DNA of 56,744 nucleotides from Bacteroidota bacterium (GCA_025363385.1 JANYEA010000058.1:1-56744); one strand, 5' to 3'; numbered from the stretch's first letter, positions 41,349-50,229 are shown. Notes: generated by a model not told the origin, from the letters alone. Made by a program: numbers and translations.

Positions 41349-42227
41349 TTAATTTCTTTTATCCAAGCCCCAGGTTAGTTTGGTTCTTAGGGTAGAAAGG
41401 AAATTATTTTCATTTAGTCTTGCAAGGTTAATATAAAATTTCTCTTTTCGCACGGCCAACTGTATTGATTTTGTGACAATTTCTCTTCTGGCATCAAGGG
41501 CACAAATGAATTGATCGGCTCTACCCTCCACTTCAAAAGAAATTACATTCGAATCTGGTACTACGATAGAACGAACGTTCAGGTTGTGTGGTGCCACGGG
41601 TGTAATTACAAAACTGGATGATTCAGGAAATACAATGGGTCCGTTACAACTCATATTGTAACCCGTGGAACCTGTTGGGGTGGACACGATGAGTCCGTCT
41701 GCCCAGTAAGTATTCAAAAATTCACCATTCAGGTAGGTATGAATTTTTACCATGGGAGAAATATCTCTCTTATGAATAGCAAATTCGTTCAACGCAAATG
41801 GTGCGTCCCCGAATAATTCTTCATTGGAATCTAAGTGTATCAAGGTTCTTTTCTCGATATGAAAAGATCGGTTGATCAATGCATCCACTGCAAGTGAAAG
41901 TTCGTCTTTACTAATGCTGGCTAAGAAACCCAGGCGGCCGAAATTGATACCGAGGATGGGAATATTTGTTTGCTTCACCAAAGTAACCGCGTCCAGCATG
42001 GTTCCATCTCCGCCAATGCTGATGAGTATATCGATATCATCGGTTAATTCAGCCGATTGGGTAAATGGTAATAGTTTTTGATAAATTGCTTGAGGGAAGG
42101 AAAATTGTTCTAGTAATTGACGGAAAATGAAGATGGTAGTATCATAGCGCATCAGTTCTTCCAACAAAACCAGGATAGGATTTTCCTGTTCAAAATCAAG
42201 ACCCCTACTATAGATTGCTACTTTCAT
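41349..42227 (-). CDS. nadK: NAD kinase
   Basis: This is a 292-residue NAD kinase. The GGDGTMLDA motif (about 72-80) and the later LNEFAIHKRD and VSTPTGSTGYNMSCNGP motifs match the ATP/NAD-binding signatures. It phosphorylates NAD to NADP using ATP or polyphosphate, in the cytoplasm. It starts 8 nt after the stop of the Omp85-like gene. The block CBS protein, Omp85-like, nadK, DUF6089, uppS, bamA is typical Bacteroidota synteny. Confidence 0.94.
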   Translation of the reverse strand: MKVAIYSRGLDFEQENPILVLLEELMRYDTTIFIFRQLLEQFSFPQAIYQKLLPFTQSAELTDDIDILISIGGDGTMLDAVTLVKQTNIPILGINFGRLGFLASISKDELSLAVDALINRSFHIEKRTLIHLDSNEELFGDAPFALNEFAIHKRDISPMVKIHTYLNGEFLNTYWADGLIVSTPTGSTGYNMSCNGPIVFPESSSFVITPVAPHNLNVRSIVVPDSNVISFEVEGRADQFICALDARREIVTKSIQLAVRKEKFYINLARLNENNFLSTLRTKLTWGLDKRN

Positions 42228-42235
42228 GTGTTTAT

Positions 42236-43675
42236 TTAAAAGTCATTTCTGCTCTGTAAATATAAGCCTTGTTTGCCCAGCTGGTTAAAGCTGTACTCAA
42301 TTTTAAATACAAAATCGTAGATCGAAACAATATCCATTCCAAAACCATAGGTATGTAAAAGGGTATTGTTCAGGGTATTGCTTGCTGCTGCATTGGGCAG
42401 TTTGGCATAGCCCATGTCGGTGTACGCTTTCAGATAGATACGAAAAGGGATGCGATCGTGGGTTTTGCTTTTAAAAGGATTTTTAACTTCAAAATGCAGC
42501 ATTTCTCTGTGGATGCTGGTTTTTAACATCAGGCCTGTCATTCCATCCACCACATTGTATTCTAATCCGCGCATTTGAAAATTATTGTATCCAAACATGC
42601 GTTGATCGGTATATCCGTTACTGGGTGGTGATTTAATTTGCGCCATGGCTTCAAAATGCAGAAAAGACTTTTTCGCAATTGGTAATGCGTATACAGCACG
42701 TGCGTTTACCATCAATAAATTGGTTTCGTGGTTGAGGCCACGTTTATAAATATTACCCTGAAACAAAAAGCCATCTTTGGGATAGGAATTATTATCTGCA
42801 TGATTATACCGGAAGCCGTAATTGAAGTCGATGTATGTAAATTCTGTTCCCTGATTGGTAAAATAATTCGGATTGATTTTAAGTACTGTATCGGAGATAT
42901 GTTCTTTATTATAGGATACACGAAAAGTATGACGTTGCCTAACATCGGGGCGATACGAATATGTAAAATCAAAGCGGGTTTGTGTTCTTACAAAAGCATC
43001 ATCTTTTCTATAAAATAATTGCTTGTTATCGCCGGTTGCATAATTGAGTTCTTTTTGTCCGGCATAAATAAAACCAATATTAAACCCGCTTTTCAATTTA
43101 CGATCTGCAAATGGGAGATCGTAGCGCAGCGTAATTTGTTTGGTATAGCCTGTGATCAGCCAAACGTCTAGGTTATCGTTTCTTCCTGTGATATTATTTT
43201 GAATGAATTTGATACCAATATTTACCCTGTCTAAACTTCTATGCTGTTCTACCCACCACTGATTAAAATTTCGATCGATGAGTTTAAAATAGAGAAGAGG
43301 AAACAGGTACCAGCGTTCTTTTACGTTTACTTGAACTTCAAGGGTACTATCAGTTTCGATGGGAATAAGATCTACGTCTACAAACAAAGCTGTATTCATT
43401 AATTGCTGCTTCGACAATTTTAATTCGGCGCTGATATCTTTTTTGGCCATTTGATCGCCCCGATGAAAAGACAATTCTCTGAGAATAATTTGGGGTTTGG
43501 TTCTTTTATTCCCTTCCACATTTATTTTAAAAACGGCAATTGAATCGGTGCTGCCATCGGTTTTGTGAGGGGCATTCCAGGAAGCAACAGCGCTATCTTT
43601 TAATGGGTTGATCTGTGCATGCAATTGCCCGCACAAAAAAAATCCGATGATAAAAAAAATACCCCCATGCTTCAT
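42236..43675 (-). CDS. Short Omp85/BamA-superfamily outer-membrane protein
   Basis: This 479-residue protein has a signal peptide (about 1-20). One POTRA-like unit (KINVEGNKRTKPQIILREL followed by LSKQQLMNTALFVDVDL) precedes a C-terminal beta-barrel. It is half the size of BamA and lacks most POTRA repeats, so it resembles smaller surface-antigen (D15-like) proteins. Its substrate or partner is unknown. It starts after the CBS gene and precedes nadK with a short gap. The barrel end lacks the usual final Phe signature and reads LYLQSRNDF. Confidence 0.78.
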   Translation of the reverse strand: MKHGGIFFIIGFFLCGQLHAQINPLKDSAVASWNAPHKTDGSTDSIAVFKINVEGNKRTKPQIILRELSFHRGDQMAKKDISAELKLSKQQLMNTALFVDVDLIPIETDSTLEVQVNVKERWYLFPLLYFKLIDRNFNQWWVEQHRSLDRVNIGIKFIQNNITGRNDNLDVWLITGYTKQITLRYDLPFADRKLKSGFNIGFIYAGQKELNYATGDNKQLFYRKDDAFVRTQTRFDFTYSYRPDVRQRHTFRVSYNKEHISDTVLKINPNYFTNQGTEFTYIDFNYGFRYNHADNNSYPKDGFLFQGNIYKRGLNHETNLLMVNARAVYALPIAKKSFLHFEAMAQIKSPPSNGYTDQRMFGYNNFQMRGLEYNVVDGMTGLMLKTSIHREMLHFEVKNPFKSKTHDRIPFRIYLKAYTDMGYAKLPNAAASNTLNNTLLHTYGFGMDIVSIYDFVFKIEYSFNQLGKQGLYLQSRNDF

Positions 43676-43716
43676 TGCACTACCTGTTTCGAGTGTTTAA
43701 AAATAGGTGATTGCAA

Positions 43717-44376
43717 TTATACATTTAGATAAGCCAGTAAATGGTTGTAATTGTCTTTGAGTTCATTGTGGTATTGTTCTTCTCCAAAATAGTAGCGAAC
43801 AATATATTCGTAGCGTTGAAATGTAGCAACGATGGCAGAGATCTCTATTTTATTTATTTTCAAAGTAATGATCACCAAGCCTGTTTCAGGTTCGGTAAAA
43901 GTATTACACTGAGTAATAAGTGCGTCGTTGGTTTCTACGAGGCGACAAATTTCTCCGAATGAAAAATTTCGTTTGCTGATCTCTAACACAATCATACCTC
44001 CCGGTTCATTATTTCCTAAGAAATTAGAAAGACGATAGAGTAATTCTGTCATGGAAATCACGCCTAATAATTCTGATTGATCATTAATTACAGGCACTAA
44101 AGAAATTTCTTTTTCTGCCGCTAATTTTAGTGCGGTTAAAAAATGTTCTTCGCCTTTGATAGAATAAGGAAGAATAGGAGTGCTTTCCGAACCGATAGTC
44201 TGTTCTTCTGAAAGGTCGAGCAGGTCTGACTTTGCAACTAGTCCCACGAATTTATCTTCCACTAAAACGGGCAGGTGTTGCACGTCGTAATCCTCCATTA
44301 ACTGAAGTGCTAAAGAAGCACTATCGGTTAAGTGTACCGAAGGAAAACCGGAATTAATTAATTGGGTTGCCAGCAT
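43717..44376 (-). CDS. Twin CBS-domain protein
   Basis: This 219-residue soluble protein has two CBS domains: one around residues 14-60 (LTDSASLALQLMEDYDVQHLPVL) and a second around 70-115 (LAAEKEISLVPVINDQSELLGVI). An unknown C-terminal region of about 100 residues follows (IVLEISKRNFSFGEICRLVE). CBS pairs bind adenosine nucleotides and act as energy or redox sensors. It lies 41 nt upstream of the Omp85-like gene in the nadK block, so a regulatory role there is a possibility only. Confidence 0.85.
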   Translation of the reverse strand: MLATQLINSGFPSVHLTDSASLALQLMEDYDVQHLPVLVEDKFVGLVAKSDLLDLSEEQTIGSESTPILPYSIKGEEHFLTALKLAAEKEISLVPVINDQSELLGVISMTELLYRLSNFLGNNEPGGMIVLEISKRNFSFGEICRLVETNDALITQCNTFTEPETGLVIITLKINKIEISAIVATFQRYEYIVRYYFGEEQYHNELKDNYNHLLAYLNV

Positions 44377-44421
44377 GCTTATCTTTCTTCAACGTAAAAA
44401 AAAGAGGTTGGATGCAATTGT

Positions 44422-45180
44422 TTATCCAAGTTTATGAAGAAACGCATCCAAGATTCTATTGAATTCATCAGGCACTTCCATCATTGGGGCGTGACCACAT
44501 TTGTCGATAAAATGCAGTTCGCTATTGGGAATTAATTTTTGAAATTCCTGTCCCACAAAAGGAGGCGTGATGATATCGTTATTACCCCAGATCAAGAGGG
44601 TAGGTTGTTTAATTTGATTGAGTTCTTCGCCCAAATTATTTCTGATGGCGCTTTTGGCGAGTGAAATAATTTTAATGACTTTGATTCTATTATTGGTGAT
44701 CTCGAATACTTCGTCAACCAATTCAGTGGTTGCCATGGCCGGATCGTAGAAAGTAACTTGTGTTTTCTTTTTGATGTATTCGCGATCGCCTCTTTTAGGA
44801 TAGCTATCGCCCATGCCGTTTTCAAAAAGACCACTACTGCCAGTTAGAATGAGCGATTTAATTCTATCGGGGTGTTTTAGAATGTGCACTAAAGCCACGT
44901 GACCGCCCAAAGAATTACCTAACAAGTGAATGTTTTTATAATCTCTTAGTTCTATAAATTTTTGAACGTGTTTTTCCAATCCACCTACAGTTGTATGGAA
45001 AATATCCAGATCAAATAAAGGCAAGAGGGGTACAATTACTTTGTACTGTTTTCTGAAATGTTCTACCAGGTCGGCAAAATTACTTAATGCCCCAAAAAGC
45101 CCGTGAAGTAATAAAAGAGGTTCGCCCTCTCCTTCTTCTATAAACTTAAATTTTTCCTGTTCTTTAATTTCGTAATCCAT
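44422..45180 (-). CDS. Alpha/beta hydrolase
   Basis: The ATG at 45180 gives 252 residues (MDYEIKEQEKFKFIEEGEGE); a longer form from 45210 adds a basic leader of no family value. The fold is clear: the LLLLHGLFGALSNF oxyanion segment, nucleophile LLGNSLGGHVALV (about Ser97), a late WGNNDIITPP Asp and CGHAPMMEVPDEF His. It has no signal peptide. The class covers esterases, lipases and C-C hydrolases, so the substrate is unknown. It lies in the same direction as the CvpA and YqeY genes. Confidence 0.82.
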   Translation of the reverse strand: MDYEIKEQEKFKFIEEGEGEPLLLLHGLFGALSNFADLVEHFRKQYKVIVPLLPLFDLDIFHTTVGGLEKHVQKFIELRDYKNIHLLGNSLGGHVALVHILKHPDRIKSLILTGSSGLFENGMGDSYPKRGDREYIKKKTQVTFYDPAMATTELVDEVFEITNNRIKVIKIISLAKSAIRNNLGEELNQIKQPTLLIWGNNDIITPPFVGQEFQKLIPNSELHFIDKCGHAPMMEVPDEFNRILDAFLHKLG

Positions 45181-45340
45181 GTGTTTCTTTCTTATGCAGG
45201 CAGTTGGCAATTAAATTACCCAATATCTTTTAGTTTTTTGCAAAAAGCGCCAACTTTGTTTTATACGGTTCGTGCAAAATACAGATTTTAAGGTAAAGAT
45301 TCGTCAATATACTCTTTACCAATCTATTGCCATTGAAATT

Positions 45341-45868
45341 CTATTTGCCTAAATGGCCAAAAAAATCGCCCAATTCCTGAAATGCGCCTTTTAAAACGGG
45401 TAATAATTTTTCGAAAAGCGACATGAATTTCGGTCCGATAGGTTGAATAAACCCATAAGACTTAGAATCGCTGATCATATAAGGTTTCAATAAGTGCAGC
45501 TTATCGGCATAGAATAAAACCACGCTAAAAATGCAGGCATATAGTAATGCGTATAGCAATATCCCTGCCAATCTATTCAGCCATCCCAGCATCACCAGTT
45601 CCAGACTGGTTTCAATTAGTTTGGAGCAAATTCTTACTAAAATCCAAACGGCGATGAGGATAATCAGAAAAGCCAGAAAGGGCAGCCATCCAAAAGCGAT
45701 ATGGGTATATTCTTTCAGCCATCTTGCTACCAGAGCAGAAAATTTAACTGCGGCGGCAAGACCTAAAAAAATGCCCACAAAAGAGAAGGAAGCCAAAACC
45801 AATCCCTTGCGATAGCCCTTGATGAGGGCGATCACAACTAAAATCAGAAAAATGAGATCTATTAGCAT
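45341..45868 (-). CDS. CvpA-family membrane protein
   Basis: This 175-residue protein has about four membrane segments: LIDLIFLILVVIALIKGYRK is the typical CvpA N-terminus, then LASFSFVGIFLGLAAAVKF, LPFLAFLIILIAVWILVRI and LAGILLYALLYACIFSVVLF. CvpA homologues are linked to colicin V production and cell-envelope homeostasis; the mechanism is unclear. It starts 14 nt after the YqeY gene stop and is probably co-transcribed. Confidence 0.85.
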   Translation of the reverse strand: MLIDLIFLILVVIALIKGYRKGLVLASFSFVGIFLGLAAAVKFSALVARWLKEYTHIAFGWLPFLAFLIILIAVWILVRICSKLIETSLELVMLGWLNRLAGILLYALLYACIFSVVLFYADKLHLLKPYMISDSKSYGFIQPIGPKFMSLFEKLLPVLKGAFQELGDFFGHLGK

Positions 45869-45882
45869 GGCAGGTTAAATAA

Positions 45883-46332
45883 CTACCCTAATAATGCTTT
45901 AACTGTGGTAGATATTGCTTTACCCTCTGCTTTTCCGGCTAATTGTTTAGAAGCTACACCCATTACTTTACCCATATCCTGTGGGCCGGTTGCGCCAACA
46001 GCAGCAATAATGCCTTTTACAATTTCTTGTAACTCTTCTGCACTTAATTGTTGCGGAAGGAATTTTTCGATCACGGCGATCTCTTCCGATTCTTTTTGAG
46101 CCAGGTCGGGGCGGTTTTGGGTTTGGTATATTTCAAGGCTGTCTTTGCGAGACTTTACTAATTTTTGAAGGATTTTGATCTCACCATCTGCGGTAACGAT
46201 GCCGTTAGCTCCGGGGTCGGTTTTAGCCTTAATAATTTCAGCTTTGATGGCACGTAAGCCTCTTAAAAGCCCTTCGTCTTTGGCTTTCATCGCATCTTTC
46301 ATTTGACTCATTACATTTTCTTCTAAGCTCAT
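45883..46332 (-). CDS. GatB/YqeY-domain protein
   Basis: This 149-residue protein matches the GatB/YqeY domain: MSLEENVMSQMKDAMKAKDE, then RLRGLRAIKAE-like residues and the C-terminal VIEKFLPQQLSAEELQEIVKG, IGATGPQDMGKVMGVASKQLAGKA block. The domain binds tRNA in amidotransferases; free-standing YqeY proteins are suggested to act in tRNA quality control. It starts 10 nt after the gldC stop and precedes the CvpA gene in the same orientation. Confidence 0.9.
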   Translation of the reverse strand: MSLEENVMSQMKDAMKAKDEGLLRGLRAIKAEIIKAKTDPGANGIVTADGEIKILQKLVKSRKDSLEIYQTQNRPDLAQKESEEIAVIEKFLPQQLSAEELQEIVKGIIAAVGATGPQDMGKVMGVASKQLAGKAEGKAISTTVKALLG

Positions 46333-46342
46333 AATCTGCTAT

Positions 46343-46687
46343 TTATTTGTTCTCTTTCAATTGTGAATCGCGGAATTTCTGGTAAAAATCCTTGGCGTTT
46401 TGTTTCATTTGGTTCACCAGTTCCTGGTTTTGGGTGGCGCGTAGAAAAGTGTCGGCCATGCCCATGAAGGTCTGGTAGTAGAAGTCGGCCATTTCGTCGA
46501 CCATCATATCTTTTGTCCAAAGATCGATGCGCAGGGCCGCTTTTTCTTGTGCGTCCCAAAAAGCCACCATCATCGATTTTGCGGGTTGCATCATATCGGC
46601 GGTGCTATCTGTAGCCGACCAGTTAATTTGTTCGGGCACTTTTTGTTCATCCAGGTGAATATCAATCGTAATGGTTGATTTGCTCAT
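46343..46687 (-). CDS. gldC: Gliding motility protein GldC
   Basis: This 114-residue protein matches GldC: MSKSTITIDIHLDEQKVPEQ, INWSATDSTADMMQPAKSMM, FWDAQEKAALRIDLWTKDMM and a Gln/Lys-rich C-terminal helix. GldC is a small soluble protein associated with gliding motility and type IX secretion in Bacteroidota, often next to gldB; gldB is not adjacent here. It heads a run with the YqeY and CvpA genes. A good -7 box is located at 46710-46717. Confidence 0.92.
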   Translation of the reverse strand: MSKSTITIDIHLDEQKVPEQINWSATDSTADMMQPAKSMMVAFWDAQEKAALRIDLWTKDMMVDEMADFYYQTFMGMADTFLRATQNQELVNQMKQNAKDFYQKFRDSQLKENK

Positions 46688-46709
46688 AGTTGTTTTTATA
46701 AAGTGGGGA

Positions 46710-46717
46710 CAAAACTA
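46710..46717 (-). promoter_or_regulatory. Bacteroidota -7 box upstream of gldC
   Basis: TAGTTTTG on the minus strand matches TAnnTTTG exactly and is 22 nt before the gldC ATG. A clear TTTG -33 box is not seen. Confidence 0.45.
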
Positions 46718-46784
46718 CGATTTATTCGTAGAAGATGCAGGTGGGGCAGTTTCCAAAATAAGTTTCAATAATCAAGAAAATAAA

Positions 46785-47528
46785 TTATGAAACAAGAAAA
46801 TTTAATACACTTGACTTAAACCAATTAGGCGGGTTGTTTACTTTTAATTGAAGGCGTCCATTTGACATTTCTGCAATTAGTTCATGCTTTTTACCTGAAT
46901 TATCAAATAGGAATGCCCTATCACAGTATTTCAATGCAGGATATAAATTTTTTAGGGTTTGGGGATAACGAGACTTGATTTTATCTATGTTAACCTTATG
47001 ACCACCTTTATGAATTCTATCTTTTACCCTTTCAATATTAATTTCAGGGGCATCCGTGCAAACAAAATATAGGTAGGTTTTATATCCATTCTTTTGGGCA
47101 GCTTTAAGCTCTTTAATTTTTGAAGAATGACTCATTACTGTTTCATAAGAAAAGGATTTCCCAGATTTTAATAAAAGTGAACGAATAAAAGCTGCTACAT
47201 ATGAAGCTTCGTAACTATGCGTATTATTTGATTTGTCAACTAAACAATTTTCAATTACCTGAAGATTTATGGCATGTTTGTTTTGATTAGCTTTTAAAAT
47301 CAAAGATTTTGCATCTGCTGTTTTTTTAAATTTTTCAAGATCATTCTCTGTGGCAATTATACCATAAAATTGCAAATCAATATATCCAGATACTGCTAAT
47401 TTAATTTCTAATTCATCTGCATTAATAAATGGAATTTGGCTAAAAAAACTTTTAACCTCTTGAAAAAGTGTGCTTTTCCCCGAACCATTTGGCCCAGCAA
47501 AAACTCGAATTCTTTTATTTATTGACAT
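46785..47528 (-). CDS. Zeta-toxin-like P-loop kinase (COG4185)
   Basis: This 247-residue protein has a P-loop IRVFAGPNGSGKSTLFQ (Walker A at about 12-20) and a later SYETVMSH region. The C-terminal signature RVKDRIHKGGHKVNIDKIKSRY followed by LFDNSG matches zeta toxins and related predicted ABC-type ATPases. Zeta toxins phosphorylate UDP-N-acetylglucosamine to block peptidoglycan synthesis. Its start overlaps the preceding small gene by 14 nt, typical of a toxin-antitoxin pair. It is strongly A+T-rich compared with the G+C-rich GT4 gene upstream. Confidence 0.8.
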   Translation of the reverse strand: MSINKRIRVFAGPNGSGKSTLFQEVKSFFSQIPFINADELEIKLAVSGYIDLQFYGIIATENDLEKFKKTADAKSLILKANQNKHAINLQVIENCLVDKSNNTHSYEASYVAAFIRSLLLKSGKSFSYETVMSHSSKIKELKAAQKNGYKTYLYFVCTDAPEINIERVKDRIHKGGHKVNIDKIKSRYPQTLKNLYPALKYCDRAFLFDNSGKKHELIAEMSNGRLQLKVNNPPNWFKSSVLNFLVS

Positions 47529-47793
47529 TGAATATCATGCCCTTTTTTAATTGCAACTGATGTTTTGAGCTTTGTGGGGTTTCTGTTACTTTAATCAAAA
47601 CCGTTTTCTCTCCGTTGGGTTTTTCTTTGTAAACCACCCTGTCTTTCATATAGGTTATTTCCAAACCTAATGCCTTAGATGCCCGAATTGCATTAGATGC
47701 ACTCTTCCTACCAGCGTTTACGAGTTGCTTAGCCTCTTTGGAAATAGAAATATTTCCTTGTACTTTTCTTTTTCTAGTAATTAAAGTAGCCAT
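47515..47793 (-). CDS. Putative antitoxin of the zeta-like pair
   Basis: I do not recognise a named family for this 92-residue basic protein. It begins MATLITRKRKVQGNISISKEA, then has a helix-rich centre ASNAIRASKALGLEITYMKD and a strand-rich Lys/Glu tail (VVYKEKPNGEKTVLIKV). There is no signal peptide. It precedes the kinase gene by a 14-nt overlap, the usual arrangement for an antitoxin upstream of its toxin. The role is inferred from gene order. Confidence 0.6.
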   Translation of the reverse strand: MATLITRKRKVQGNISISKEAKQLVNAGRKSASNAIRASKALGLEITYMKDRVVYKEKPNGEKTVLIKVTETPQSSKHQLQLKKGMIFNVNK

Positions 47794-47883
47794 AATATAT
47801 TCTTATTGTAAAATTACCATCAAGTTAGGTTTTTTAAATAATACTATTTCTTGATTTTTTACAGTTAGTAAAATACTTTCATT

Positions 47884-49020
47884 TTACTCAACAAAATCTT
47901 GAACTGTTTTCAGGATGGCGCTCCAGACCAATTCAGCTGTGGTATCCCAGCTAAATTCGGCGGCTCGGAGCTTGCCTTTTTGAACCAGTTCGTCGCGGAG
48001 TGTCTCGTCTTTGTAAACCGCGAGCATTTGTTTCGCAATACTTTCTGGATCATTGGGATCACTAAAAAGCGCGGCGGCGGCGGCGGTTTCGGGCATGCTG
48101 CTGGTATTGGAGCAGATTACAGGTGTGGCAGATTGCATGGCTTCGAGGATGGGCAGACCGAATCCTTCAAAAAAGGAGGGGTACACCAGGGCATAGGCGG
48201 ATGCGGTGATTTTGGCGAGTTGTTCGTCCGAGACGTAGTTCAGCATCACCACATCTTCGCGGTATTTATAGGTCTTGAGTTTTTCGATGAGGTCGGTGTA
48301 TTGCCAGGCGAGGCGGCCAACCACGATGAGTCGCATATTGCTTTTCTGCCATTTTTTAAAGAGGGAGAAAGCTTTGAGCAGGTTGAGCAGATTTTTGCGG
48401 GGGTGGATACCGCCCACGAAGAGAAAGTATTCGCGGCCATCGGCATAGCCTGATTTGATGGCGTCTTTTTCGGCCCAGTGGATATTGTGAAAAATGGAGC
48501 GAGCGGCGCCGCTGGCCACTGATATTTTCTCAGGGTCCATGGGATAATGTGCCAGTATATCTTTTTTTGAAAACTCCGATACTGTGAGTACTTTTTTTGC
48601 TTTTTTGAGGAAGCGTGGGGTGCCCCATTGGTAGTACCATCGCTGGTGCCAGGACACTTGCTTGGGGAAATGTGTAAAGGAAATATCGTGCACGAATAAA
48701 AGTTGCGGAACTGAACACGTTAAGCTGCAAAAGCCGTAGGGTTGAATCCAGATATCGGCTTTGAGGCGACGAACCTGCGCCGCAGCGGCAAAATCGTACC
48801 AGTATTTAAAGGCGAGTACGTGCCGCGCGGCGGGTTTAACTACCACTGCCGTACAATTCTTTTCAAACACAAAACTGGGATCGTATGGCCGATCGAAGAG
48901 GAAGATGAATTCATGTTCAGGATATTCCTTGGCGAGTCTGCTAAAAACTTCCTGCACAAACCAACCATAGCCTTCAAGCTGGTTTTTTTGTAGGAATATG
49001 GCGTTCACTGCGATGCGCAT
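47884..49020 (-). CDS. Family 4 glycosyltransferase
   Basis: This 378-residue GT-B protein has the C-terminal donor-site motif PSFFEGFGLPILEAMQSATPVICSN (two Glu seven residues apart) and an N-terminal PYGFCSLTCSVP region with a HDISFTHFPKQVSWHQRWYY acceptor-side motif. It transfers a nucleotide-sugar to a lipid or glycan in the cytoplasm. The gene is unusually G+C-rich for this window, with runs of GCG/GCC codons (48061-48120 is about 60% G+C by my count), suggesting a different origin or strong drift from its neighbours. It has a good promoter at 49025-49052. Confidence 0.85.
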   Translation of the reverse strand: MRIAVNAIFLQKNQLEGYGWFVQEVFSRLAKEYPEHEFIFLFDRPYDPSFVFEKNCTAVVVKPAARHVLAFKYWYDFAAAAQVRRLKADIWIQPYGFCSLTCSVPQLLFVHDISFTHFPKQVSWHQRWYYQWGTPRFLKKAKKVLTVSEFSKKDILAHYPMDPEKISVASGAARSIFHNIHWAEKDAIKSGYADGREYFLFVGGIHPRKNLLNLLKAFSLFKKWQKSNMRLIVVGRLAWQYTDLIEKLKTYKYREDVVMLNYVSDEQLAKITASAYALVYPSFFEGFGLPILEAMQSATPVICSNTSSMPETAAAAALFSDPNDPESIAKQMLAVYKDETLRDELVQKGKLRAAEFSWDTTAELVWSAILKTVQDFVE

Positions 49021-49024
49021 GGGG

Positions 49025-49052
49025 CAAAATTAAAGGGAGTTTTATTTGCAAA
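49025..49052 (-). promoter_or_regulatory. Candidate promoter for the GT4 gene
   Basis: On the minus strand TTTG (49052-49049) is followed after 16 nt by TAATTTTG (49032-49025), an exact -7 box that ends only 4 nt before the ATG. The transcript would have almost no leader. Confidence 0.5.
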
Positions 49053-49138
49053 ACAGTTTTTATTTAATTTATCCGAAACACAATGCCTAAAGAATAACTT
49101 TAATAACTTCGAAAGATATCAGGTACTAAAGCAGAAAA

Positions 49139-49849
49139 ATGAACCTACTAAAAGGACTTGTGATCATCCCTTGTTATAACGAGGAAATGGCTATTGGCAA
49201 ACTGCTCACCGAAATGAAGTTGCTTGCATTACCACCTCCTATTGAAGTGGATATTCTGGTTGTAAATGATTGTTCAAAAGATAAAACCTCTTCTAAAGCA
49301 AGAGAGTTTGGTGCACGGGTAATTGATCTGCCCATTAATTTGGGGATTGGTGGTGCCATGCAAACGGGGTTCATTTATGCACAAAAAAACAATTATGATT
49401 TTGCTGTTCAAATGGATGGAGATGGTCAGCACCCGCCTTCTGAATTAATCAAACTAATTGATCAGTTCAAAGCATCTAAATCGAATATTATAATAGGATC
49501 AAGATTTGTTTTAAAACAAGGATTTCAAAGTTCGGCTTTAAGAAGATTCGGGATCTCTTATTTCCACTACCTTACTTATCTGTTTACTGGAAAAAGTATT
49601 TACGACATCACATCCGGTTTCAGATTGTTCGATAAGAAAACGATTCAAATAATCGCAACAAAATACCCGGACGATTATCCCGAACCTGAATCTTTAATTA
49701 TTCTATCTAGAGCAGGATTATCTTTTAAAGAAGTGCCTGTCATCATGCGCGAAAGACAGGGCGGAAAATCATCTATCCGAAATTTTTCACAATTATATTA
49801 TATGGCCAAAGTAACCATCGCCATGTTCTTTTCAAATATTAGAAAATAG
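49139..49849 (+). CDS. Family 2 glycosyltransferase (DPM1-like core)
   Basis: This 236-residue GT-A protein has VIIPCYNEE (about 8-16), VVNDCSKDKT and the metal motif QMDGDGQHPP near residue 95. It lacks C-terminal membrane helices, so it is the soluble catalytic type. It is followed 5 nt later by a DUF2304 membrane protein, a common pair in which the DUF2304 protein may anchor or assist the transferase in loading a polyprenyl-phosphate sugar. It leads the second glycan gene group of the window. Confidence 0.87.
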   Translation: MNLLKGLVIIPCYNEEMAIGKLLTEMKLLALPPPIEVDILVVNDCSKDKTSSKAREFGARVIDLPINLGIGGAMQTGFIYAQKNNYDFAVQMDGDGQHPPSELIKLIDQFKASKSNIIIGSRFVLKQGFQSSALRRFGISYFHYLTYLFTGKSIYDITSGFRLFDKKTIQIIATKYPDDYPEPESLIILSRAGLSFKEVPVIMRERQGGKSSIRNFSQLYYMAKVTIAMFFSNIRK

Positions 49850-49854
49850 TTTTT

Positions 49855-50211
49855 ATGGGAAGAATACAAATCATTACCATCCTTGTTAACCTACTTTTTA
49901 TTTGCTATGTGGCATATCTCATCATTAAAGGCAAATTAAGAGAAGAGTATTCCATTGTTTGGTGCGTATGCACAGTGATCTTACTAATTTTTTCTTTCTG
50001 GCGAAATGGGTTGCAGGTAGTGTCTAATTTATTTGGCATCTATGAACCACCGAATATGGTTTTTACGGCTGCTATCTTTGTAACGCTGATTTATCTATTA
50101 CACTTAAGTGTGGTAGCTTCCAGACTGCACGAACAAAATAAAAAACTGGCGCAGGAAATTGCATTGATTCAATTACAATTAAAGGAACTTGATTCCAAAG
50201 AAAATTCTTAA
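49855..50211 (+). CDS. DUF2304 membrane protein
   Basis: This 118-residue protein has three membrane segments: an N-terminal IITILVNLLFICYVAYLII, one around YSIVWCVCTVILLIFSFW, and one around MVFTAAIFVTLIYLLHLSVV. A coiled-coil-like C-terminal tail (LHEQNKKLAQEIALIQLQLKEL) follows. This is the DUF2304 layout. The gene lies directly between GT2 genes, in keeping with a helper for polyprenyl-phosphate glycosyl transfer. Confidence 0.8.
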   Translation: MGRIQIITILVNLLFICYVAYLIIKGKLREEYSIVWCVCTVILLIFSFWRNGLQVVSNLFGIYEPPNMVFTAAIFVTLIYLLHLSVVASRLHEQNKKLAQEIALIQLQLKELDSKENS

Positions 50212-50229
50212 TTAATCAACAGGTATTAG

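Noticed and set aside
47899..48453. 184-residue plus-strand frame
   Set aside because: Antisense of the G+C-rich GT4 gene, whose composition leaves few stops; the GT4 frame has clear motifs.
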